Assembly: GCF_004310395.1 (NCBI RefSeq)
Contig: NZ_BFAX01000004.1
Coordinates: 292,851 to 356,850, forward strand
Source of the DNA: Methanofervidicoccus abyssi
GTDB lineage: Archaea > AGJL01 > Methanococci > Methanococcales > Methanococcaceae
DNA length: 64,000 nucleotides
Reading direction: 5' to 3'
The position numbers and the translations under genes were made by a program. The notes under the pieces are model-generated. The model was given only the letters and a program-made list of their open reading frames with translations, was not told where the DNA came from and made no database searches. Below, in pieces: positions 7,866-14,218 of this stretch. The first letter of the stretch is position 1. Each line of letters begins with the position of its first letter.

Positions 7866-9605
7866 CTAATTATTTTTTAACAAAACAAAACCAATTCCTT
7901 TATAATATTTAGTTTTCCCCTTTCCGGAAGCTTCATATTCATAAAATACCTTTTTTGCCACCCTTTCATCTCCAACCTCATTGATAGCCTCTTCCAGCGT
8001 AATATATTTTTTTATAAATATGTTCTCATCAATATACTTTTTCAATCTTTCAATCTTCTCCTTATCAAATTCCAAACTCATCAATGGTGCAAATGCCTTT
8101 GCATACTCATCCACTTCATTATAGTACAGATTCCCAGTTTCAACATCGAGAAGTGCGAGAGCAATTTTTTTGGATAAATATCTCATTTTAAAGTCATCAG
8201 AATTAACAAATTTAATCACTTCATCCTCAAAACCTGTTGGTGAGGCAATCAGTAACACAATTTTATCAAAACTGTCATCTTTCACATTCTCCATCACCTC
8301 AATTATTTTACCCAACGATATTGGATAAACATCAAAACCCATTTTTTTGTAATTTTCCCTATTTGCTAGGAATATTCCCCTCAACATTACTTTCATCCTT
8401 TTACCAAACGGATTAAGCTTTTTCTCCTTTAACACTGCTATTATTTGTTTATTTTTAGGAAGTTCCACTGAATTGTTTGGATCAAATACTTCTTCAATAG
8501 ATATTATTTTAAAAGTTTTATTTTCCACTTTCACGCCCGTATTCTTCATTTCATCCAGTTTTTTATCCAATCGTCCAATAAACCATTCTTCATAAGATAA
8601 TGCGTTTTCTGTTCTTACAAATCTCGAACCTTCCTTTTTAGCATCTCTTATCCTTTTTAAAAGGTTGGTTAGTTCCTCATTTTTCTCCTTTAATTCTGTT
8701 TTTTCTGATTCCAATGATTTTATTTTTTCATTTAATTCCTCAATAAGTTCCATATAGTCTTTTTCAATACATTCAATTTCCTTTTTTAGTCTCTCTTGAA
8801 GTTCCCTATTTTTCTCCATTTCAATTTCCATTCTTATTTTTTCTTTTTCCCTTTCAAACTTTCTTTTTAACTCTTCTTTCATTTCCTCAATTTTTGAGAG
8901 TTCTATTTCTTTTTCTCGTTCGAGTTCATCTCTCAACCTTCTCTTCTCCACCCTTATAAAATCACGGAGCTCGTAAATTTCATTTTCAAGTTTTTGGATT
9001 TTATTATCTACGCCAGTTATAAAGTCGCTAAACCAATCTATTTCCTTCATTGCTCTGAATATTGCCTCATCCATTTTAGTTTTGTATTCATTCCATTTTG
9101 TTTTTGCATAATCCCTTATTGGAAGCTTTATTGTGTAGTCTTTTATAATTTCATCAACTTTTTTTCCTATGTTGTTGTAATATTCTTTAAGAAGATTCAA
9201 AGTTTCGTCCGTGCCATCCCTATTTGCTTTGCTTATTTCCCTTAAAAGATCCTCCACTGTCCAGAGTTCAAACACATTATACTTTAAAATATACTCCACA
9301 AGTTCGAGCTCCTTAGGTTTATATCGCTTAATTGCTGGAAATGACTCGTTGTTATGATAAAAACTAAATGCAAGTGTTGCTAATGCCCATTCAAAATCTC
9401 TTCTTACGGCATTGTCAATGTCTTTTGAAAACTTCCCACATTCCCCATCTTTGTATTTTTCATAATTTTCTTTTATTTTATTCCATAACTCCACCCTTTT
9501 TTCATAAGGTTCATATATTATATCGTATCCATCTCTTAATACCCTGTTTGCTTTTTGTTTTAGTTTATCTAATTGTTCATAATTTCCCTCTGAAAACAGA
9601 CTCAT
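7866..9605 (-). CDS. Large coiled-coil protein of unknown function
   Basis: 579 residues, not recognised. Residues 1-190 are helical without a known motif. Residues about 195-325 form a continuous charged coiled coil (ELEREKEIELSKIEEMKEEL and onward). Residues about 350-510 look like a mixed alpha/beta domain (FDKIVLLIASPTGFEDEVI, SKKIALALLDVETGNLYY). The last ~60 residues (ITLEEAINEVGDERVAKKVF) resemble a winged-helix-like end. It overlaps the upstream gene by 4 nt and is followed 30 nt later by the ESCRT-III-like copy A gene, so it very likely belongs to the same operon. It could be a scaffold or adaptor for the module. No signal peptide or membrane helix is present. Confidence 0.7.
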   Translation of the reverse strand: MSLFSEGNYEQLDKLKQKANRVLRDGYDIIYEPYEKRVELWNKIKENYEKYKDGECGKFSKDIDNAVRRDFEWALATLAFSFYHNNESFPAIKRYKPKELELVEYILKYNVFELWTVEDLLREISKANRDGTDETLNLLKEYYNNIGKKVDEIIKDYTIKLPIRDYAKTKWNEYKTKMDEAIFRAMKEIDWFSDFITGVDNKIQKLENEIYELRDFIRVEKRRLRDELEREKEIELSKIEEMKEELKRKFEREKEKIRMEIEMEKNRELQERLKKEIECIEKDYMELIEELNEKIKSLESEKTELKEKNEELTNLLKRIRDAKKEGSRFVRTENALSYEEWFIGRLDKKLDEMKNTGVKVENKTFKIISIEEVFDPNNSVELPKNKQIIAVLKEKKLNPFGKRMKVMLRGIFLANRENYKKMGFDVYPISLGKIIEVMENVKDDSFDKIVLLIASPTGFEDEVIKFVNSDDFKMRYLSKKIALALLDVETGNLYYNEVDEYAKAFAPLMSLEFDKEKIERLKKYIDENIFIKKYITLEEAINEVGDERVAKKVFYEYEASGKGKTKYYKGIGFVLLKNN

Positions 9606-10162
9606 AATAACCCCTCAATAAATAACTTCATATCATTGTCAATTTTATTTTTTATTAAATCTACACTTTCGCCGTATCCTTCAATTTCAAAGTTTATTAT
9701 TAATTTATTTTCATTATTTTCGTAACCTACTGGATTCGAAAACCGAAGGTTTTCGTATAATTTGATTGAAATGGAACAACTTCCTTTTTTTGTGTATACT
9801 TCGTATTTTTTTGTACCATTTACAGAACATTCGTAGCTTGCACCAAGTTTTATCATAAGATATTTTAAAAAACTCTCTACTCCTTCTTTTTTACCGGTAA
9901 TCTTATAGCTCAGTGTGATTTTTTTTGAAGATATTGTTTTTTTTATTTCCTTAATTTCATAGACTCTTACTTTTTCTTCTGGATTTCCTTCCAAACGGGA
10001 CATAATATCGTTTATAAACCCATCTATGTCATCTATGTCTGCTATTATTGCCATCTTTCTTATTTTTTCCATATTTCCTTTATTTGACCACTTTTCGATT
10101 AGGTAATCAATCCTCTTTCTCTCAGCATCTTTGTCATAATCTATCACTATTAAATTGCTCAT
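9602..10162 (-). CDS. Small protein of unknown function, first gene of the ESCRT-like block
   Basis: 186 residues, not recognised. An N-terminal helical part includes RKMAIIADIDDIDGFINDIM. Alternating strands follow (KKITLSYKITGKKEG, SCSISIKLYE, KLIINFEIEG), suggesting a small alpha/beta sandwich. The segment ENLRFS near residue 138 is encoded by a 19-bp palindrome, apparently a small insertion into a loop. The stop overlaps the start of the 579-residue gene by 4 nt, so the two are translationally coupled. AT-rich TATA-like sequence lies about 30-40 nt upstream (around 10,195). It is probably the promoter-proximal gene of the minus-strand block. Confidence 0.65.
   Translation of the reverse strand: MSNLIVIDYDKDAERKRIDYLIEKWSNKGNMEKIRKMAIIADIDDIDGFINDIMSRLEGNPEEKVRVYEIKEIKKTISSKKITLSYKITGKKEGVESFLKYLMIKLGASYECSVNGTKKYEVYTKKGSCSISIKLYENLRFSNPVGYENNENKLIINFEIEGYGESVDLIKNKIDNDMKLFIEGLL
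9737..9755. repeat. 19-bp palindrome inside a coding region, GAA loop
   Basis: CGAAAACC and GGTTTTCG pair perfectly around GAA. The element lies in frame inside the gene at 9602-10162. A weaker copy, ATAC-TTC-GTAT, lies at 9797-9807 in the same gene. The C-GAA-G core matches the intergenic palindrome at 6351. Confidence 0.65.
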
Positions 10163-10286
10163 AATATCCCAAAATATATTTTGATTTTTAGAATATATAA
10201 TGTTTTTGGTTTTTTGGAGTAGTTTTAATTTTATCCAAAATGGAAAACTACGTATATGAAGGGTATAGGTAGTTTAAATATTAAAA

Positions 10287-10463
10287 TTACGAATATGTTA
10301 AAATAGAAATGGTAACAATATTCGGAATTAAAGATATATTTATAGTGATTTTTTTACTCAAAACTTTCTTTGGATTAACATTCTCTCTAGTTACATCTCC
10401 AAAATAAATATTGTCTCCTTTACTATACCTAATATCTATTTTTTTCCCTCGAATTTTTGACAA
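10287..10463 (-). pseudogene. Possible gene remnant, 58 codons
   Basis: An open stretch starting only at a TTG (10463), with polar, protein-like composition (KIDIRYSKGDNIYFGDV). No ribosome site is visible. It may be the tail of a lost gene at the boundary between the accessory block and the restriction system, or chance. No family is recognised. Confidence 0.25.
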
Positions 10464-10653
10464 TTATCATTATTACTGCAGTTATATTTTCATAAAAATA
10501 ATTAAAATATTTTAATTTTAAATTAAATATGTTATCAATCATAATAGACATAAAATAAAAGGTTGTCAAATATAAATTTCTTTAGCTTTATCTCTTGCGG
10601 CGTAAGCTTTTTAATATATAAATCCATAAAAAATTATATGAAATTCAGGTTTA

Positions 10654-10668
10654 TAAAACTTCGTTTTA
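10654..10668. repeat. 6-bp palindrome with TTC loop
   Basis: TAAAAC and GTTTTA flank TTC in the hsdM upstream region. The core C-TTC-G is the complement of the C-GAA-G seen at 6351 and 9737. It could influence hsdM expression, but it is short and could be chance. Confidence 0.4.
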
Positions 10669-10763
10669 ACTATTTTTTGGGGATTATGTGAATAAAAGTG
10701 CGTAAAATACATGTTAGCAGAAATTCCGCACGCCGCCTATAAAAATAAAAGGGTGATGTAGTT

Positions 10764-12296
10764 ATGTGGTTTGGAAAGCTTGATACTTCAACATTAGAAA
10801 ATTGGCTCTGGGAAGCAGCATGTAGTATTAGAGGAGAAATAGATGCTCCAAAGTATAAAGATTACATAATCCCATTGATATTTTATAAAAGGCTCTGTGA
10901 TGTTTATGAAGATGAAATAAAGAAGCTTGCCAGTGAACTTGGAAATGAAGAGATAGCAAGAAAGCTTGCAGAAAAAGACAGAAAACTCGTAAGATTCTAC
11001 ATCCCTGAAGAATGTCTGTGGGAGAATATCAGGAAAATAACAACAGGTTTGGGTGAAAAATTAACAGAGGCATTGAGGAAAATAGCAAAAGAGAATCCAA
11101 AATTGCAGGGAGTTATTGATATTGTTGATTTTAATGCAACTCAGGCAGGACAGAGAATAATAAGCGATGAGAGCATCCACAGGTTAATGCAAATTCTGAG
11201 CAAGCACAGGCTTGGTTTGGATGATGTAGAGCCTGACATTCTGGGCAGAGCATACGAATACCTTTTGAGAAAATTTGCTGAAGGATCAGGGCAGGCAGCG
11301 GGTGAATTCTATACACCAAGAGAGGTTGGATTGTTAATGGCTTACTTACTTGATCCTGAAGAAGGAGAAGAGGTTTATGATCCTGCCTGCGGTTCAGGTG
11401 GTTTGCTTATAAAATCCCAGCTCGTTTTAAGGGAAAAGAAAAAAGAAGTTAAAAGGCCTTTAAAGCTCTATGGACAGGAAATAAATCCATTTACCTATGC
11501 AATGGCAAAAATGAATGCCTTTATCCATGACATGGATGCAGATATAAGGGTTGGGGACACAATAAGGAATCCAAAATTTTTGGAGAACAACAGGGTTAAG
11601 CAATTTGATAAAGTTGTGGCAAACCCGATGTGGAATCAAAAATTTCCGCAGGAAGTCTTTGAAAATGACCCTTACAACAGATTCAGCTTTGGAATCCCTC
11701 CATCAAGGCAAAGCTCTGACTGGGGATGGATTCAGCATATGTTTGCCTCTTTAAAAGATGGTGGAAAGCTGGTTGTGGTTATTGATACAGGAGCAGTAAC
11801 AAGAGGGAGCGGAAGCCCTGGGATCGATAGAGAGAAAGAAATAAGGAAAAAATTTGTGGAAAATGATCTTATTGAAGCAGTGATTTTACTCCCCGATAAT
11901 TTATTTTACAACACAACAGCACCCGGAATCATAATCGTGATAAATAAGGCGAAGAAGCACAAGGGCGAGATTTTGCTTATAAATGCTTCAAAGGAGTTTG
12001 CAAAGGGAAGACCAAAGAATTATTTGACGGATGAAAACATAAAGAAGATACTTGATGCATATTTCGGCTGGAAGGAAATAGAAGGTTTTTCAAAGATCAT
12101 AACAATAGAGGAGGCAAGAAAGAACGATTACAACCTGAGCCCTTCCAGATATGTTTCAGTTGATGAGAAAGAGGAGATTTTGCCAGTTGAGGACATACTC
12201 GTTGAGCTTGCAAAGGTTGAGGAGGAGAGGAGAAAGGTTGATGAGGAGTTAAAAGAAATTTTAAATAAATTAGGGTGGAAATATGGAAATGAATAA
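10764..12296 (+). CDS. hsdM: Type I restriction-modification DNA methyltransferase subunit M
   Basis: 510 residues. The N-terminal helical HsdM_N domain is followed by an N6-adenine methyltransferase fold: the SAM-binding motif I is DPACGSGGLL (about residue 210) and the catalytic motif IV is NPMW instead of the usual NPPF. NPMW is, to my knowledge, seen in a subset of HsdM proteins and should be functional. A charged helical C-terminus (VEEERRKVDEELKEILNKLG) contacts HsdS. The ATG is preceded by GGGTGATG. It opens the operon hsdM-mntA-hepT-hsdS-hsdR-DUF45, whose stops and starts overlap or nearly touch. With HsdS it methylates the recognition site and protects host DNA. Confidence 0.95.
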   Translation: MWFGKLDTSTLENWLWEAACSIRGEIDAPKYKDYIIPLIFYKRLCDVYEDEIKKLASELGNEEIARKLAEKDRKLVRFYIPEECLWENIRKITTGLGEKLTEALRKIAKENPKLQGVIDIVDFNATQAGQRIISDESIHRLMQILSKHRLGLDDVEPDILGRAYEYLLRKFAEGSGQAAGEFYTPREVGLLMAYLLDPEEGEEVYDPACGSGGLLIKSQLVLREKKKEVKRPLKLYGQEINPFTYAMAKMNAFIHDMDADIRVGDTIRNPKFLENNRVKQFDKVVANPMWNQKFPQEVFENDPYNRFSFGIPPSRQSSDWGWIQHMFASLKDGGKLVVVIDTGAVTRGSGSPGIDREKEIRKKFVENDLIEAVILLPDNLFYNTTAPGIIIVINKAKKHKGEILLINASKEFAKGRPKNYLTDENIKKILDAYFGWKEIEGFSKIITIEEARKNDYNLSPSRYVSVDEKEEILPVEDILVELAKVEEERRKVDEELKEILNKLGWKYGNE

Positions 12297-12633
12297 AAAT
12301 AATTTCAAATTTAAAAAAACAGAAATAGGCTTGATTCCCGAGGATTGGGAAGTTGTGAAGTATATCAAGGTATTAAAAAAATTAAAACCCATACTTGAAA
12401 GAGAATTTAAGGTTTCAAAAATAGGGCTTTTTGGCTCTGTTGTGAGGAACGAACAAAGCCAAGATAGTGATATTGATATAATCGTGGAATTTTCTGAACC
12501 TATAGGATTGAAATTTGTTGAACTTGCAGAATTTCTTGAAAAAAAGCTGGGAAGAAAGGTTGATTTAGTCTCAAGCAAAGGTATAAGCCCTTACATAAAA
12601 CCGTATATAGAGAAAGAGGTAATTTATATATGA
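12283..12633 (+). CDS. mntA: MntA-type nucleotidyltransferase antitoxin with an HsdS-derived N-terminus
   Basis: 116 residues. The core is a minimal nucleotidyltransferase with the GSx10DxD signature (GS at about residue 50, then DID), as in MntA antitoxins, which AMPylate their HepT partner. The first ~25 residues do not belong to that family: KKTEIGLIPEDWEVV is the opening of HsdS, found again at the start of the real hsdS 664 bp downstream. The gene is therefore a chimera made when the mntA-hepT pair landed at the beginning of hsdS. It overlaps hsdM by 14 nt, and its stop overlaps the hepT start. The alternative is that translation starts at an internal codon, removing the HsdS tag; no good internal ATG is apparent. 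Confidence 0.88.
   Translation: MEMNKNNFKFKKTEIGLIPEDWEVVKYIKVLKKLKPILEREFKVSKIGLFGSVVRNEQSQDSDIDIIVEFSEPIGLKFVELAEFLEKKLGRKVDLVSSKGISPYIKPYIEKEVIYI
12319..12356. repeat. Direct repeat, left copy: hsdS 5' segment in front of mntA
   Basis: 38 bp matching 12983-13020 at 35 positions, in the same reading frame, encoding TEIGLIPEDWEVV. It lies 664 bp upstream of the second copy and brackets the mntA-hepT module. It looks like a duplicated target of insertion or recombination. A third, more diverged copy occurs at about 13582 at the start of the second HsdS half. Confidence 0.85.
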
Positions 12634-12968
12634 AAGATATTAAACCCTTTTTGAGGCATATCATTGATGAATGCGAATATCTTGAAAATGCCTCAAGAAA
12701 TTTAGAATTTGAACAGTTTATAAAAGATGAGACTCTAAAAAGAGCATTTGTAAGGAGCCTTGAGATTATTGGAGAAGCTGCAAAGAATATACCTGATGAT
12801 ATAAAAAACAAATATAAACATATCCCTTGGAAACAGATAGCAGGCTTGAGAGATGTGCTTATCCATAAGTATTTTGGTGTTGATTATAAAAATGTGTGGA
12901 AGATAGTAAAAGAAGATATACCGAAACTTAAGGAAGATATTAGTAAGATTCTGGAGGGGTTAAAATGA
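12630..12968 (+). CDS. hepT: HepT-like HEPN toxin
   Basis: 112 residues, all-helical DUF86/HEPN domain. The RNase active-site motif Rx4HxY is present as RDVLIHKYF. The tyrosine is the residue modified by MntA in characterised pairs. A typical helix EIIGEAAKNIPDDIK is also present. The start overlaps the mntA stop by 4 nt, and the stop overlaps the hsdS start by 4 nt, so the pair is stitched into the hsd operon. Expected role: an RNase toxin held inactive by MntA and released if the restriction operon is disturbed or during phage attack. The coupling to the hsd system is inference from position. Confidence 0.92.
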   Translation: MKDIKPFLRHIIDECEYLENASRNLEFEQFIKDETLKRAFVRSLEIIGEAAKNIPDDIKNKYKHIPWKQIAGLRDVLIHKYFGVDYKNVWKIVKEDIPKLKEDISKILEGLK

Positions 12969-14218
12969 GTAAATTCAAACAAACAGAAATAGGATTGATT
13001 CCTGAGGATTGGGAGGTTGTACCAATATTAGATTGTTGCGTATTTGAAAGAGGCATAGAAGTAGGAAGTAAAAATTATAACTCAGAAAAAAGAGGAATAC
13101 CTTTTATAAGAGTTGGGAATATTGCAAAAGGACTGCAAGAATTAGTCTATACTACATGTAAAGAAGTTAAATTATGTAAAGATGATGATATTTTAATAGC
13201 ATTGGATGGTTCTCCAGGTGCTGTTGCAAGAGGGTGGCAAGGTGCATACGCATCTGGAATAAGGAAAGTTTTAATTAAACCTAATTGGAAAAATAAACTG
13301 AACTATAATTATCTTTATTTTATACTTCAACACCCTATTGTTCAAGATGTTATAAAGTCCCACACAACGGGGGTAACAATTCTACACGCCTCAAAGTCTT
13401 TGCAATACATAAAAATCCCCCTTCCCCCACTCTCCGAGCAGAAAAAAATTGCCAAAGTTCTGGATAAAATCCAGCAGGCTATTGAGATTCAGGACAGAAT
13501 AATAGAGCAGGTGAGAAATCTCAAGAAATCCCTCATGCAAAAACTCTTTACCGAAGGGCTTTACGGAGAGGAGCAGAAGGAGACAGAAATTGGGCTTATC
13601 CCGAAGAGCTGGAAGGTGGTGTGGCTGGGGGAGGTTGTTGATGTAAAAGGAGGGAAAAGAGTTCCTAAAGGACATAAACTTGTTGATAGAAACACAGGGT
13701 ACCCATACATAAGAGTTGTGGACTTTAAAGATATGAGTGTAGATTTAAAAAATGTTAAATTTCTAATGAGGGAAACTTATAATAAAATTAGAAAATACAC
13801 AATTTCGTCAAATGATATTTACATTTCAATTGCAGGTACTCCGGGGATAGTCGGAGTTATTCCCAAGGAATTAGAAAATAGCAATTTGACAGAAAATGCT
13901 GCTAAACTAGTTTTGAAAAGCAATAACATTACCAAATGGTATTTAGCTTATTTTTTGGCTTCATCTATTGGACAAAATCAAATAAAACGTGCTGTACACA
14001 AAGCAAATCAACCAAAATTAGCTTTAGCAAGAATTAAACAATTTATTATCCCCCTTCCCCCACTTGAAGAACAAAAACAAATTGCTCACATTTTAAGCGT
14101 AGTTGACAAAAAGATAGAGGTTGAGAAGAAAAGAAAGCAAGTTTTAAAGGAGCTTTTCAAGACAATGCTCCACAAACTCATGAGCGGGGAGATAAGGCTT
14201 AAAGAGGTGGAAATATGA
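12965..14218 (+). CDS. hsdS: Type I restriction-modification specificity subunit S
   Basis: 417 residues with the standard two-fold HsdS plan. Each target recognition domain opens with TEIGLIPxxW (about residues 7 and 205). Each ends with a conserved IPLPPLxEQKxIA motif followed by a spacer helix. This fixes the bipartite DNA target; the target itself cannot be read from sequence. The ATG follows a good GGAGG site inside hepT. The stop overlaps the hsdR start by 4 nt. The two halves differ in their recognition domains, as expected for an asymmetric target. Confidence 0.95.
   Translation: MSKFKQTEIGLIPEDWEVVPILDCCVFERGIEVGSKNYNSEKRGIPFIRVGNIAKGLQELVYTTCKEVKLCKDDDILIALDGSPGAVARGWQGAYASGIRKVLIKPNWKNKLNYNYLYFILQHPIVQDVIKSHTTGVTILHASKSLQYIKIPLPPLSEQKKIAKVLDKIQQAIEIQDRIIEQVRNLKKSLMQKLFTEGLYGEEQKETEIGLIPKSWKVVWLGEVVDVKGGKRVPKGHKLVDRNTGYPYIRVVDFKDMSVDLKNVKFLMRETYNKIRKYTISSNDIYISIAGTPGIVGVIPKELENSNLTENAAKLVLKSNNITKWYLAYFLASSIGQNQIKRAVHKANQPKLALARIKQFIIPLPPLEEQKQIAHILSVVDKKIEVEKKRKQVLKELFKTMLHKLMSGEIRLKEVEI
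12983..13020. repeat. Direct repeat, right copy: start of hsdS
   Basis: The partner of 12319-12356, inside the genuine hsdS near its start. 35 of 38 positions match, so the duplication is not brand new. Confidence 0.85.

Larger units (their letters stand above)
10163..10763. other. 601-bp intergenic region between ESCRT-like block and hsdM
   Basis: A divergent region between the minus-strand block and the plus-strand restriction system. It holds a possible TATA for the minus operon near 10,195, an open stretch on the minus strand (10287-10463, listed separately), a palindrome at 10654, a TATA-like TTTTTAATATATAA near 10,609-10,622, and a GC-richer patch (10,725-10,740) just before the hsdM ribosome site GGGTGAT. 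Nothing else is recognisable. Confidence 0.6.
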
